From Trachythela sp. YZ-2020 (taxonomy: Eukaryota; Cnidaria; Anthozoa; Malacalcyonacea; Clavulariidae): a stretch of 64,000 nucleotides of DNA. The notes below the pieces were generated by a model. The model was not told the origin of the DNA. It was given only the letters and a program-made list of their open reading frames with translations, and searched no databases. The position numbers were made by a program, and so were the translations under genes. Shown here piece by piece: positions 1-12,552 of this stretch (position 1 is its first letter; every line of letters starts with the position of its first letter). The stretch is taken from NCBI GenBank assembly GCA_016169945.1, contig JADLSH010000293.1:1860001-1924000 (forward strand), written 5' to 3'.

Positions 1-537
1 GTAAACATTAAAAGTTTGGCCGGTATAACAATCGATATACACGGAATACCTGTCCCAGATTAAAAATATTGTTCCTTAAAGTTAATAATCAATATATAAC
101 AAGGATCCAAGTTTCCATAATAGCCGAATTAATATTAAAGACATAAATTTTCTCTATTTATCCGTCTGAATATAAATTCTAACTTTGCTGAACTTACCCG
201 TCTGTTTAGACGGGAATTTAGAAGGTTAAGTTTAGACGGGAAACTCGTCTGTAACCGAATTCATATTAGGCGAGTTTGCCTTCCCTAATATGAAAACGGC
301 TATTGTCAATTTTCATATTAACGACCTGAATTTTAATACAAAGTTAGTCTTTTTCCCAACTCTATCCCTAATGCCCGTGACGTTCTGTGACGTAATTTGA
401 GGATAATATGGAAGGCACCCGAGTCGGATCCCTCTCAGGATTAAGAAAAGTAATGGCAGGTAGTTGTAAGGGAACGGCCAAGCTGGAAAGATTCTCTACC
501 TTTAAAGGTTCAGGCTTTGATCGGAACGCCCGATAAG
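1..537. other. AT-rich spacer with small inverted repeats
   Basis: No gene is recognisable. Positions 160-300 hold several short self-complementary stretches, for example the CCCGTCTGTTTAGACGGG hairpin at about 197-214, with the same GTTTAGACGGG sequence repeated 20 bases later, and an ATTCATATTAG / CTAATATGAA pair near 260-295. This looks like the remains of a foldback element. Confidence 0.35.
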
Positions 538-562
538 TTAAGGTGGCTCCCTAGGGTTTTGC
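538..562 (+). repeat. Single terminus of a TTAA-GGTGGCTCCCT transposon family
   Basis: TTAA followed by GGTGGCTCCCTAGGG matches the ends of the paired elements at 30.26-33.31 kb and 31.07-32.64 kb. No convincing partner end was found downstream. The AT-rich 600 bases that follow resemble the interior of those elements, so this is probably a one-sided relic. Confidence 0.45.
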
Positions 563-1119
563 ATTATAGTGCACTATTGTATTCAAGAGGCTCCTGTTTC
601 TTGATCTTGCATGACAAAAGGACGAAATTCAAAGCAAACGTCGAGAATGCTCTCCTGAAGATTTTGATGTACAACCTTTGTGTTGAAAGTGCGTTACCAA
701 GGCAACAGCGTACTTAGAATAAAGCTTACTTTTTGTCTTCTTCCTGTCATTGTCAGAATATCCTTCGGCAAAAAATTTGAAAACTTTGCATAGGAAATAA
801 CATTGGCTTAATGGTTCTATTTCCTCATTTTTAAAAAATTCTTTCGATACGTTTTTTTTTGTAATTCAAAAAAGGTAAAAAATAAATATTCAGAAATTTT
901 CCTTCACTAGAATTTTAAGAAAAATTGGCATTACACCTATTGAGCCGATACTATTAAATGTACAAAGTTTCAGAAAAATTCACCGAAGGAAACGGGAGAA
1001 ATTTGAGCTACATTTTAAGGTTTTTTGGAGCTCAGACGTCATACAATAGTCAGAAATCTCGTTTCTTGCGTGGGGTCCCGCATGCATTTCGTGCTATATT
1101 TTCCAACTCACAAGGAAGG

Positions 1120-2080
1120 GTGCATAAACTGTGGTAGCTTTTGGCCACAAAGCAGTTTCATTCGCTGCTATTTGCGCATTCACAAGAAATAACAAGACAG
1201 TTATATTCACTTACTTTTGCATTTAAGAACTTATAATGTCTGAGGGACGATCTCCAGAAAATATGGATGCCACCAGCATTTGTTCGAAGCGCAATATAGT
1301 TGGTCGACACATTAAAACTAATATACTGAAATAGAAAAATAATTAACACAAATTAATCTATAAGCGAACTTCCGGTCAGACGTTCTGTTAAAATGCGACC
1401 CTGTTAAATATGTCACTTGTTCAGTTTTTAGACTGTATTGAGCATTTATCATACAGTAACAATCCGCATAAAATATAGCGTAGATTTTAGGGATAGGTGA
1501 GCAGTGTCAGTACTATAAGTACACAACGATCCCTAGTGGTGATCCCTAGTCATGTTAGACGAAGTAGTCTGCATCTATCTTGTCGTTTGTGTGCTCTTTG
1601 CCGAGATCAGTATTTCATGATCGCAGAGGTATGTCGGCATTCGATTACATCGGTCACCTTGACGTGTTCACGACCGTTACGACTTGTTACCTGTCTTTAA
1701 TTTCACGACTCTCGACAGATAATCTTTCACTTCATTGTCCGCTTGTGGACGTTAGGGCGATGTCCACAACTGGTAAACACTCAGCAACTTTATCGCCTTT
1801 TTCATGAGCTCCGACTCCAAATTTATCCCTTCATCGGTAAGCTTCACCGGGACGCTATGTCGAGCCACTACGCTGCATACAAACGCAGCACGAGCTACCA
1901 TCTCTGCCTTTTGGTCAACCAGATTGTCAACCAGTAGGACAGCTTATAGATCCATATTGTGAATTGGTCGCTCGAGTTTTTGTGCTGTCATTGGAAGTGC
2001 TGGAAATGTTCATTGACTGGTTTAGAGACTATGACGTTTTTCATAGGATAGGCGGAGATTTCCGTTGATTGCACGCTACA
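1120..2080. other. Spacer without recognised features
   Basis: Short open frames occur here on both strands, but none has recognisable domains, splice context or repeats. I see nothing that supports a gene. Confidence 0.5.
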
Positions 2081-2084
2081 TTCT

Positions 2085-3280
2085 CACTTAGATGAATGGT
2101 CATCTTAGCCTTAGGCTAGTAAATACCACGGCTACAAATGTTAAATGCTGCGATGTCCGTATGACCTAACCAAAACGCCGTCAATATAGATTGGACTATC
2201 ATGTGAAAGATTATATTGAAGGAAGGATATAGTCATTTCCTTACATTTCTTGCAATTAAGTTTCATTCCTCTAACTGACGCGAACTGGGAACTTCATTCA
2301 CAAAGAATGGGCATAAGACCTGGGAGAGCAACGGGGGATGACCTCCAAGGCAGTCGTGTCGTCGACAAACTTAATTCGCGCGTTCCAGTCCTTTAAAAGG
2401 GTATTCACCGGAATCGCAAACAGAAAGAGCCCGAGCTTAGTTCCTTGGGGTAGACTGCCGTTGACCCGTTTCCATGATGAAATCGAAGAACCAATTTTAA
2501 CCCACTGTTCGCGACAGGAAAGAAAGGATCCTATCCATCTTATTAGTGCTGGATTAACTTGAAGCTTTTGAAGTTCGTCGATGATGACATTGTGGTCAAC
2601 CAAGTCAAAGCCCTTCTTAAAATCTGGAAAAAATATTTTAACAGAACATTGACCATGGTCTAGCGCAGAAAGGATCAAATGGAGAAGATACACAAGAGCT
2701 TGGGTTGTTGACTTCTTTGGAAGGGCAAATTACTTCGGATCTAATTTATGAGCTACTTCAGACGTGAGAGATTTAAAAAAAAGCCTTCCATCACTTTTGA
2801 TATCTGGGCTGTTAAAGATATCGCGATCGGTCTTAAGTCGTCTTCGATAGTTGAGGGAGGTGACACCTTAGGTATAGGAACTACAAAGGCGCGCTTTAGC
2901 AGGTCGGGAAACACTCCCTGACTTATTGACGCATTATACATATCAGTAATGACCGGACCGAATTCGAAGTCAAAATTCTTAAGAATTTTATTGGGAATCA
3001 TAGCAGGGCCAGGAGACTTGGTGGTCTTTAGATGTTTCAACTCGGAATAAACTTGCCCTGTATGCGCAAGTAAACTATCATAAACTTCAAATTCAAATTT
3101 AACATCTCGTTGTACTTTATTACGCCAGTACTTGTAGGATTCGTAGTTCTTCCCATATTTATGAAGTAATTTCTGCTGTTTACTAATAGAGGACTTAAGT
3201 GATTGCGTAATCCATGGTTTATCTGACTCTCTCACGTTTGTATATTTGCGGCATTCTTCCAAATGACAGACCCGCACTTG
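2085..3280 (-). pseudogene. LINE reverse transcriptase remnant (CR1/Jockey-like)
   Basis: Two conserved blocks lie on the minus strand. Block 3277-2753 has the N-terminal RT region (TTKSPGPAMIPNKIL, then DDLRPIAISLTAQISKVME). Block 2693-2298 has motif A (FPDFKKGFDLVDH), the PQGTKLG turn and motif C (KFVDDTT), so the catalytic aspartates remain. A decayed continuation with LNCKKCKEM runs to about 2090. The frame changes between blocks, there are stops, and both the endonuclease and the 3' end are missing. Motif spacing and the PQGTKLG variant match the better preserved LINE at 47.6-48.8 kb, so they are probably the same family. It is a dead fragment of a non-LTR retrotransposon. Confidence 0.85.
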
Positions 3281-4581
3281 TATAGGTGCTAAAGTTGTTA
3301 AAGATCCGTGAATGTAACACGTCTTTCAATTTATCGCATAGTTCATCGCATTATTGATGAGGTTAATCATCAATTTTGTAGTGGGCGTAATTCATGTACA
3401 GCTAGTTTTGCTGCAGGCGGTGTTTCTCGCCCGCATTTTCTCCTTTCCCGCGCTTTGCCTCCCTAATTTTCCGCGGCCCGCGCCTCAACTGCCCTCGCCT
3501 CAAATCCAAACCCCTTAAAACCGCCAGCTACCCAGGTTAGACCAGACCTAAATAGGGTTACGTGAGATCACGTCAGCAGAGCAGCCAGTGCTGTAGAACT
3601 AAATTCATAACTAGGTGGGGGGCCCTCTAGACGAGCATGTTACCAAGGGTGAAAACATTCTATATGGACGACGTTATAAATAACCCCACAATCACATCTT
3701 AACATTTTTATACGATATTCATGCCTGAAATAATCATAAGTGATGCTTGGAGAATGAAAACTTTGGACATATTATATATTTTCAAGCCTTGGAAAAAAGA
3801 AAGCGGACTCTGCCCCTCATAGCTCGAGGAAGGGGAGTTCCGCCCCCAAGGCGTACGGACATATTACCAATAAATCAAGACGGGTTTCAGCTGGTAACAT
3901 CAAAGAGACTGGGATTGAGGGTTTTTCGGAATTTTTGTGATTTATTCGTCCGATGGTCATTCATATCTAGATGGAAATCTGTCTTCTAATATGAATTCAG
4001 CTAAAATTAATGACTACTTGGGTGAATTGGACTAGATCACGTGTCTGGGTAATACACTGGTGTATCAAAAAAGGTAAATCCAGTTTCGTACAAAATGATT
4101 CAATTTAAAGTAGTCAGTCGAAATCGAGATTCTCACCATTGGAAAACGAGTGCAAACTTATTGGTTGATTACTGAAATTATTCTCTTTTCGAATCTAAAT
4201 TTAAGAATAATCAAATTTTGGTGAATTTAACGATGGTTTAACTCCTCATTTAACAACAAAATTTTGTGGTTAAAACATTTGATGAAACTGGAAGTTGGCA
4301 GAGAACTTGCAATGCCTAATGTTTCCCACATAGGCAACCTCCACTTGGGCAAATGTTCAGAAATTGAAAATTATTCTTAGGTACAGAAGTGGAAAAATGT
4401 GTTTTCGATCAGCGGTTTCAAATTGTATCATATTTGCCAATTTTTGTTCGCAATGATACAAGTAAGGTATCATTTGACAGATAAAGACTTCATTGATACA
4501 AAAAAGGTAAATCTATAAAATAAATAACCTAATTACGCAATGTAGTTTATATTCCAAATTTGGAGTACATTCTATTATACT
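3281..4581. other. Spacer; short GC-rich patch
   Basis: Positions 3411-3560 are clearly richer in G and C than the surroundings, rich in CCCGC and GCCTC words, and could be part of a SINE or a CpG-rich promoter. No RNA polymerase III box or coding sequence could be confirmed. The rest is AT-rich with nothing recognised. Confidence 0.4.
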
Positions 4582-4910
4582 CCCTGTATCAGGGATGGAT
4601 TTACTGTGGGGGGGGGGGGGTGCAGGGGGGTGTGCACCCCTCCTAGCCTTGGTCAAGGGGGTGCAGGAGGGGTGCCAATTCCTATATCAAATCCAAAATA
4701 TTGGATGTGACAGGGCATTTATCAATATAATATCAGGCAATTCATGGGCATCTAGGCCATCTTATTTTTGGAGCATTTTCTGACAAGCTAATCCCCTTGA
4801 CTCAGTGGTGATTCACCGTTCCTCGGTCGCAGGTCACGCCCTGTTTCATGACCAAAGCCCACTTAGCACCCCCCCTATCAAACCAACCTGGATCCACCCC
4901 TGCCCTCTAT
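4582..4910. mobile_element. hAT-type MITE with 8 bp target duplication
   Basis: The left end CAGGGATGGAT (4590) is mirrored by the right end ATCCACCCCTG (to 4902). Flanking octamers CCCTGTAT (4582-4589) and CCCTCTAT (4903-4910) match at 7 of 8 bases. hAT transposons make 8 bp duplications and many animal hAT MITEs begin CAGGGG-GGAT. The interior (313 bp in all) has a long G run (about 4608-4620) and the mirrored C run near the other end, so the single strand can fold. No transposase is encoded: the element is non-autonomous. Confidence 0.75.
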
Positions 4911-5029
4911 ACTGATCAACTGACTCAATTGCACTTTAATAACATATTGTATTAATAGCTGATTTGTCAGTGGCAAATTGTTAAGTGCCTGTAACAGATT
5001 GGGCTATTACATTAATACCTGTACCTGAA

Positions 5030-5545
5030 AAATACAACAAGAACTTCGATGTTTCGAGCGAAGGCCCTTCGTTTGGAAGTTAGTAGAATGGGTCGGGGGG
5101 AAAACATGTGCTTTTATAGTGAATACAAAAGCAATCATGTAATAAAAATAAACCAATTAGATGGATTTAATCAAAACAAACTATCAACAAAATATGGAAA
5201 CACATCACAAAATATATTAGCATGTAAGGAGAAGCAAACAAAACAAGAAAGTCAGAAATTAAGGAACTATATATGAGATGAGGTGAAATGTAGAGTATCT
5301 GCTGATGGCAGGCATAAACAGATGAGATACTGTAGGAGCTCAAGGTAAGAGAAGAATTCATTAATGCTGTGAGGATGAATGGTGCCAATGGGAAATGAGA
5401 TGCATTTCTTAATTGCATTTTGGTGCTATCATTACTGCCAGAAATGGGAGACAGAGCTCAAATTTTCATATCTGAAACACTTTCCAGTTTCACCAATATA
5501 GAACATGCCACATTTAATGCATGAAATACAGTAGATGAGATGAGA
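5030..5545 (-). pseudogene. Penelope-like element: GIY-YIG endonuclease C-terminus and terminal repeat
   Basis: Reading the minus strand from 5545, the sequence encodes IYCISCIKCGMFYIGETGK, the core of the GIY-YIG endonuclease of Penelope-like retroelements (CxxC-like cysteines, then YIGETG). After a deletion the typical C-terminal signature FPIGTIHPHSINEFFSY follows near 5415-5345. Downstream, about 5100-5030, lies a terminal-repeat-like block containing CGAAGGGCCTTCGCTCGAAA, which also appears at 30.93-31.02 kb. The reverse transcriptase is absent. The element is a different, older lineage from the one at 51.8-53.9 kb. Assignment rests on the two motifs and their order; decay is clear from internal loss and stops. 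Confidence 0.8.
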
Positions 5546-5639
5546 TGCATGTGAAATGGTGCTTAGATTTTGGTGCCGAAATTGTAGTGGAAGAATCTAT
5601 ATACTCACAGGTTTTACACAACTTCACACCACAAGGAAA

Positions 5640-5800
5640 GGTGTTCCTCTCATCTCATGGCCTGGGCTCGAAATGTCGAAGTTCTTATTGTATTTTTCCG
5701 ATAGTTTTACACAACAGTCAACCGCAGAATCTTCGTTATACTCTACCCACACTGGCACCGCACGTTCGAAATACCTGTACCCCCCTGTCAAGGACTTCGA
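5640..5800 (+). repeat. Penelope terminal-repeat-like segment, opposite orientation
   Basis: GAAATGTCGAAGTTCTTATTG followed by TTTTACACAACAGTCAACCG and TACCCACACTGGCACCGCAC repeats, in plus orientation, the block found reversed at 5030-5100 and in both orientations at 30.84-31.06 kb. The inverted arrangement around the endonuclease relic suggests two terminal repeats or a second insertion. Confidence 0.6.
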
Positions 5801-6735
5801 TTTCCAAGGAAGTTAATTAATCAATTTTTCCAGACGTGTAATGGAAGAAGATGTGAGAAAATTGCTGTTTCCAGACGGGTTAAAGTGTAAAATAGCACTT
5901 CCGAAGGGGGTTGAAGATTCGTTCAGAGGGGTCAGTTACACAGATTTGTTTGCATTCCAGAGGGGTAAAAATCATGAAAAGCAGAAGCCCTCGACCAGGG
6001 GGGGGGGTATATTTTTAAATGTAAAAGCACATTCACATATAAAAATAGTTCCTGGCGCATAACTTTTGCAGGACTTGCAAGGCGATATAGAAATATGAAG
6101 AAATTCCTTCATGGTCAAAACTAACCTTAACCCTGCTCGAGCCTTTTAATGGCAGCTGTAGTCCATCGATATCTTTACGGTTCGTTTCGATTAACATCTT
6201 CCAGAGGCACTGATTCCATATTCTTTCTACAGCTTTCCTATAATGTGCTTGTACTTCATGTGACTGGAATATAATGACAGAGTGCTTCCAATCTCTAAAA
6301 AATAATTTCCTTCTCAACCGCTCTAAATAGTTTTTTTCTTGACAAAATTTCCTTCCAAATATTTTGGAATTTCCTTCTCCTTTTTTTCTTGTGAATTTTG
6401 AATAGAATTAACGAATGTTAGTTGGTATTTTACGTATTTAACCTAACGATTCGAGTTTTAAAACATATTATATCAACATAATTTTGAAAAACGGGTTAAA
6501 AGCATCAAGGAGGTTGCTGGGGAAGAGTTGTCAAAGCCTCAAAGGAGATGACAATTCCCTAAGTAGTAGTCGTGATAAAATTTTCTCAGCATTGATTATT
6601 TTTATAATATTAAATGTCTGAGTTGTGATATATTCCAGGACAGCATTTCTTGCATTTTCTGAATCGAATTTACTTCGAGATTGGCGTATTCTTAGGATTA
6701 ATTAGAAATAAGGTAATTTCCTTCTTAATTCCTTC
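5801..6735. other. Spacer without recognised gene
   Basis: Nothing coding was recognised. The word AATTTCCTTC recurs around 6345-6385 and 6715-6755, on both sides of a 350-base stretch, which may mark the ends of an unidentified repeat. Confidence 0.4.
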
Positions 6736-6769
6736 GTGACATCAAAATTTCCTTCCAATTTCGACACAG

Positions 6770-7500
6770 GAAATTCCGACTACATAGCAAACCGATCAAA
6801 ATTGAGAAAAGAACGATCTAAAAATTGCTCAATAACATTGTACAATGCCCTGATTTTGCCGGTTCTCGATTATGCGGATATAGTGTGGGGTGATAAGAAC
6901 AATACTGTACTTGTGAACACGTTACAGATTGTTCAGAACAAAGCCGCTAAAGCAATCCTTGATGTTCCTTATGATTCTTCTTCGACGGAAGCCTTACAAA
7001 CCTTGGGGTGGAACAAACTGAATCAAAGACGCAAGTTCCATAGATGTGTTGCAGTTTATAAACTTATGAACAATTTAATTGATTTAGATTCTAAATTTTA
7101 CTGAACAAAGATGTTCATACATATCATACTAGACGCAAATCTGATGTACATTTAGATAAAGTTAAGAGGAACGCTTCTGCTACCATTCCTTAAATGATTG
7201 GAATTATTTACCATTAGAATTGCGAAACTTTCAAACATTTGCTAATTTCAAAGCTACTCTAAAAAATATTTTATAATTATTTTAGTTTAACTTATTGCAT
7301 GTAATTTCTAGTCCATATAGTGTATTTAACTGTTGTTCAACTTGTTGCATGTAATTTCCACTTGTTTATAGATTCTATATTGTGTATAATTTTATCTTAT
7401 AAAAACATATTGTAATATCTATATACGTAGGGCCAAATTGAAAAACTCCTTGGAGATATGGGTTCCCTGCTTAAATATTATAATATAAAAAACAAAACAA
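6770..7500 (+). pseudogene. LINE 3' end: reverse transcriptase C-terminus plus 3' UTR
   Basis: Plus-strand translation gives the RT thumb and C-terminal region typical of non-LTR elements: TLYNALILPVLDYADIVWG, then NTLQIVQNKAAKAILDVP and EALQTLGWNKLNQRRKFHRC. After a stop at 7102 and a frameshift the ending YLPLELRNFQTFANFKATLK follows to about 7273. The 3' UTR contains a tandem pair of TTGCATGTAATTTC (about 7293 and 7343) and ends in GGGTTCCCTGCTTAAATATTATAATATAAAAAAC, leading into an A-rich tail at 7485-7520. The element is severely 5' truncated, as is usual for LINE insertions. Confidence 0.85.
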
Positions 7501-7520
7501 AAAAAAAACAAACAAAAAAA

Positions 7521-9740
7521 CAATGTTCATTTCGAAACGTACAAAACCCGTGCTCCGAGATCCAAGTATTTGCCCATCAAAAGAGGGTATTTTTGGAGAT
7601 GAAAAAAAATGAGACTTGCCTTTCCGATTTCTCTTAAAAAACTTGTTGACTAAAGTCAATTTGACTTTAGATATTTGACATCAAGTGTATACTTTTCCAT
7701 TCGGGGAGTGAAAACGTCTGGACCATTGATATCTGGAAATTATATCGCCTCAACAGGAAAATTGTGATGCAGAAATTGTTCTATTTTTCGTTTTGTTAGA
7801 GATCTTTTCGACACGCAGCAAGTGTTCACACGTTGTAAGACCTTGTAAGGTTTAAAGATTTTCTTGGTAATTTTCTGCTTTTATTGACATCAAATAAACC
7901 ATGTTTTTTATTGTAACGGCGTCTTTTTTTGCGTTGAAAATGGCATTTTGAAATTTCGAAAATCGAAAATTCAAGCACAACAAGATGACAGTCGCCGGCT
8001 TCAATGATTAATCAAGCGTACGATCAGTGGTAGTTTCCTACGGTACGAAGTATAGTATAGGAAAGTATATTAATTAGGTCATAGCAGTATTCCAAAGTGG
8101 ACGTTCCGTCTGTAGATTTGCTCCAAGTCCCTCTTTCTGTGTGGGTCCACGCAGTGTTTTCCAATGTATGCGTCAATTAGTAGAAATGAATTGGTACATA
8201 CTGGCTCACATCCCTAATAAATTATAGGCTTCCCGTCGGATATTGGATGGACATTAACTGCTGCACCCAGAGCCACTGCGGTGAGCAACGAGTGAGCCCT
8301 GGCAACGAGGATTTCTATTAGCTTTGCTAAATTGCTTTGAAAAATAAAGTTTTCCCCGAGAAATTCTGGAGTAATACAAAGGGGAAGTGAATTTGATTTG
8401 TCACTCATTTGGAATGGAATCTAGCAGTATTGCAAAAATGCATTATTAACAGAAGTAAATGTCACGTATTTTAAAATGAGCAAGAAAACTCTATTCAGAC
8501 TTGTCATTTGTGTCGTACAGGCTACAGGTTGAGAGTGTTCAGGGTACTATAATTTATATCTCTTTTTGAAATTTTATTTTCTATTTCCTTTATTTAGGTT
8601 TTTCTATTCGATTTTGAATCGAATATGTATATATATATAGATCTGCCTAGTAAATCATATATATTAACAGTGAGCATACCGTCGGTGTTATATCACAGTT
8701 TTGTGGCTTATAGTGTCCTATATTTATTGTCTTTATTGGACTACATTCCAATAAGGCTCTTTAAAATGAGAATATTAACGTGCTGTAACCTTTTGAGCAA
8801 ACGTGCAAGGGAAAACCCAGGCACGAGAAGGAGAACGTCCACATTATTTTATAGATAATGTGATGAAATGGCAAGGAATTGGGAATAAAATATGAAAGGA
8901 AAATGGAAGTTGAATTTTGCAAACCGTATACCGAATTCCAAGGTTTTTTTTTACTTTTTCAGTAACAACAGTACGTTACGCAACCAAACAGCTTTCTGTG
9001 AAATATAGCACTAATTTGTCGGGCGGTTCAGGACCCACACTGATACTTCTCTTATTGACTTTCCCCTGCTTGTCATGACCCCTGCATGGAAACACACCCA
9101 AGATACAGATAAACATTGTGATCATAGACTGGGAAATTCTCCTTCAAGAAACAATGTTTGGCCAGATAAGGACTGTTGTTATCATAATTACACTAATTGT
9201 TGCCATTGTGAATAAGTTGTTGGACTAAATGCCACTATGCCCAGTACTATCGACAGTACCAAAAAAAATAAATGGATATTTCCTAAGGAAAAGTTCAGGA
9301 GAGATGTATGAAGCGTAGCCTACTTTTGTTTTGAAGATTTGCGAGCTGACAACAAGAAAAGGGTCTTTGACTACTTATATTAGTGTTAGATGTCTCCATC
9401 TTTGAACTACTTACAGTAATCACTGGTAAAAATAATTACAACATATATGTTAAGCATCAATGCTTATCAAGGCTGTTTTTACAACCTGGACTGACTCAAC
9501 AACATAACTTGCTCATTATTGCCGAGATCCTGTCTCATATATTGTTTCTTGATATAATTATTTTCGCCTGCCTTAACCCTACTTGAGCAAGAAGATATCC
9601 AAGCATTGCCAGGCGTATAGGAATGCCTTCAAGCGGGTCACAGTGGAAATTGTTTTGCAATGCACACTTTATTCCACTTAGAACTGTCTAAAATTAAGCA
9701 TCCTAAAGCTGTTGCCATTTACAAAGAAACGGTTTTGCAA
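7521..9740. other. Spacer without recognised features
   Basis: A long AT-rich stretch. I found no domain-bearing open frame, no paired terminal repeats and no RNA gene. Short open frames around 8.2, 8.6 and 9.4 kb have no recognisable motifs. Confidence 0.5.
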
Positions 9741-9747
9741 AATGACT

Positions 9748-9922
9748 ATAAATTATATAGGGAATAATACATGGGTGCGCGGAAATACCAGATTTATTTC
9801 GAGTGTTGAACATGATATCTCATGAGTGAGCGCAGCGAACTTGTGAGATATCATGTTCAACACGAGAAAAAAATATGGTATTTCCCGTAGCATCCATGTA
9901 TTTTCCTGTTTATTATATAAAG
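9748..9922. repeat. Foldback MITE
   Basis: Two arms of roughly 75 bases form a hairpin around a short loop near 9824-9840. The left arm has GGAAATACCAG and GTGTTGAACATGATATCTCA; the right arm has TGAGATATCATGTTCAACAC and TGGTATTTCCCG, ending in CCATGTATTTTCCTG that mirrors AATACATGGGTGC. No coding capacity. Confidence 0.75.
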
Positions 9923-9987
9923 GACAGTTTTTCAAACAAAATAAAATAAAATAAAATACCATTTTCATAAACTTCAAAAGCGATAAT

Positions 9988-10034
9988 TTTCACATGTGAG
10001 ATTATCATAAATAATCTCACATGTGAGATTATTA
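9988..10034. repeat. Nested ACATGT palindromes
   Basis: AATAATCTCACATGTGAGATTATT (10010-10033) is a perfect 24 bp palindrome, and CACATGTGAGATTAT just upstream (9991) forms a second overlapping hairpin with it. It lies 70 bases from the foldback at 9.75-9.92 kb and may be part of the same element. Confidence 0.6.
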
Positions 10035-10039
10035 GTTTT

Positions 10040-12510
10040 ATCAGTGCTCGAAATTTCTATAAAGCATGAAATCTTGCTAGTGCTTGCCAGACGAGCGCGC
10101 CTCTTGCATGCATATGAGGCAAATAACAAATTGGCCTGGCAGGCCAACTTGATTCGCGTAAGGTTTTGGAGTGTTCTTCCTCGCGGGAAGACCGTCTTCC
10201 ATGCAGGCCATCAATGCAGGTTCATATGAAAAGCCCCTTAATAGATTGAACCGGTACAAGCCTGATCCAATTTCTGAGAAAAATATGTTCATGAAACTCA
10301 AGTTAAGTCTCTTACTATACATATCTCATAATATTACGTAATATGGAACTAGTTTTCAGTTAAAAACTATTAAGCTTCGTTTGATATCCCTTCGATTTAC
10401 AAATATTCTGAAAACTGATGTTTAAGGTAGGGAGCTGACTTGGAGGTACTCTTTAGTCTTTACCCCATTTAAGCATGCTTTGGTTATCAAATTCACTAAC
10501 CAAAAGTTTGTTTTTCGCCCTTCTTTTATTTGAAGACTCCAATTTAAAAAGTTCATTAAACCTGGTAATCTGGATGTTCTGACTGTTTTACATTTAGTTG
10601 TTGCAAAAATACAAGTATCTGTCGAACCTCTACTAAAGGGCCACTTATGCGCGATGGCTTGTTTGCCGCTTAAAATTAGAGGTGGCCGGTCAATGAAGGA
10701 GCACCCACAGTGGGCCTTGGGTGTGGTAAAATGTCGTTCTTATTGTTAAGTCCTAAATAACTAGAAGGCAACACTAACAACTACAATTATGAAGAAAGTT
10801 GACGAGTGTGTACTAAAACAGTTTTGAAATATCAAAAAAGGAACAAAACAATGGAGCAACGAAACGAATAACAAATTAATTAAATTAAAGAAACGTACAT
10901 ATAATCCCTTGACGACGTTGGAAAGATAATGTTGGAAGGATTGTAATGTTGTGTGTCTTATTACAAGATGGTAAATACTTGCTGAGAAAATCGCATTCAA
11001 AGTACTGAATATATTACCGCGTGCGTTTCTCACGGGCGCCAATGAGTTAAGAGCCTCAGGAGGTCATAAGACACTCAGGTTTTTAAGTTCTTTGCAATTT
11101 TGCATGGTGATAAAAAATATAGTTGTTTAATTTTGTTTTATAGAATAATAATATAAAGGAAATGCTGCGTCGGTTAGTGGAAAATAACTTGGCAATAACA
11201 ACTTGAGAGAGTAACTTGGAAATAACAACTGCAGATATTCTGTCAATTATTAGATCGATGAATTGGTAGATAAAGGTTTAATGAAGATTGTGTTTGAACA
11301 ATTTTAATTTAAAACCCTTTCTACAAAATGTCCAAATTATTTGGGAAGAGATGAATTTTGTGTTGGCTCATATACCATGGAAATGACTTGACTTACATTA
11401 ATTAGTTCATTACAGACTTTATGAACAACATTTTAAAACTCATAAAATGCATTAAGCTACTGTAAATATTTAATACTTTAATACCACAACCACACTAATA
11501 AACAACATTACCAGCACAATTGAACACACAAATGTTTGCATTTATTCAGTGGTTCAAACAGATAATGTTTCCTATATAAGCTGTATATTATAACTTTACA
11601 CGTGTTTGCAATTAATAATTAACCGAACAATCTACATCATTATCAGTCATACCTTTCGTATAATTTTTCTCTTCTTAGAGTCTGAAATGAATGCCAGATT
11701 ATTCCTGTATTTCTACAATTGATTGTGTAGTTGTCCAGAAGAACCACTGTCACTTACTGAGCAGAAAACATATATTACACATACACACATTTGGCAGCTT
11801 CGAGAGTGCGATTTTAAACTTTTGACATATTTTTAGAGGGAGAAAACTTTGCAGAAGACATTGTAATGATTGTTAATCAGCCAAGTAATTTTTGTATACC
11901 GTGAAAATATCGAAGCATTATAAGACTTTTTCAAGGTCTTAAGCGCAAACTTCGCTCCTTCGCCCGAAAATGGTAAACTGAATAAATATTATATAATTAG
12001 AGTGCAAAAACGTACTTAGGGACCCTGGTCACATGGGACCTCCACTGAGGTTGCATGAGACGTCCACTTTATAGTTGGATTTATTGCAAGTATCTTAACT
12101 AGATTTTTTTTCTCAATCCTGACACAGATAAATCCAATACCTAACTCAATATTAACAATATCAAAAAAGATGCCTACGGCGGAGGCTACAAATAATGTTA
12201 TTTTGGTTATTTTCTGTTGTTATATAAGGCTTACAGATTGAACTACAGACTAACAGACTACAGTTTTACACAGTATCCATGACATGCCTTGCGTCGTGTA
12301 CTGATGATCAGATATATATATATATATTGGGTTTCATAATATTCAATGACTTGCAGCTTAGTATGCTCGCTTTTTTCGATTACTCGTCTCATGCATCAGT
12401 GATGCTGCTTTCCAATAAGCTGCTATATCACAGAAACATTTCTCTTCAATATTTGAATAAATAAGCCATAAAGCTACAAATCTTATAACATGAAATTCAA
12501 CAAGAAATCA
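10040..12510. other. Spacer without recognised features
   Basis: AT-rich sequence with no open frame that carries a recognisable domain. A short TA run lies at about 12311-12328. Confidence 0.45.
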
Positions 12511-12512
12511 AT

Positions 12513-12552
12513 GTTGCTCAATGATAAAACCGCAGTTTTATCATTGCGCAAC
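12513..12552. repeat. Near-perfect 18 bp hairpin
   Basis: GTTGCTCAATGATAAAAC (12513-12530) faces GTTTTATCATTGCGCAAC (12535-12552) across a four-base CGCA loop, with one mismatch. It could be the tip of a small foldback element; no function is claimed. Confidence 0.6.

Noticed and set aside
9290..9400. Possible THAP-like stretch (CFEDLRADNKKR in one frame)
   Set aside because: Lacks the Cys-x-x-His ligands and surrounding pattern; interrupted by stops.
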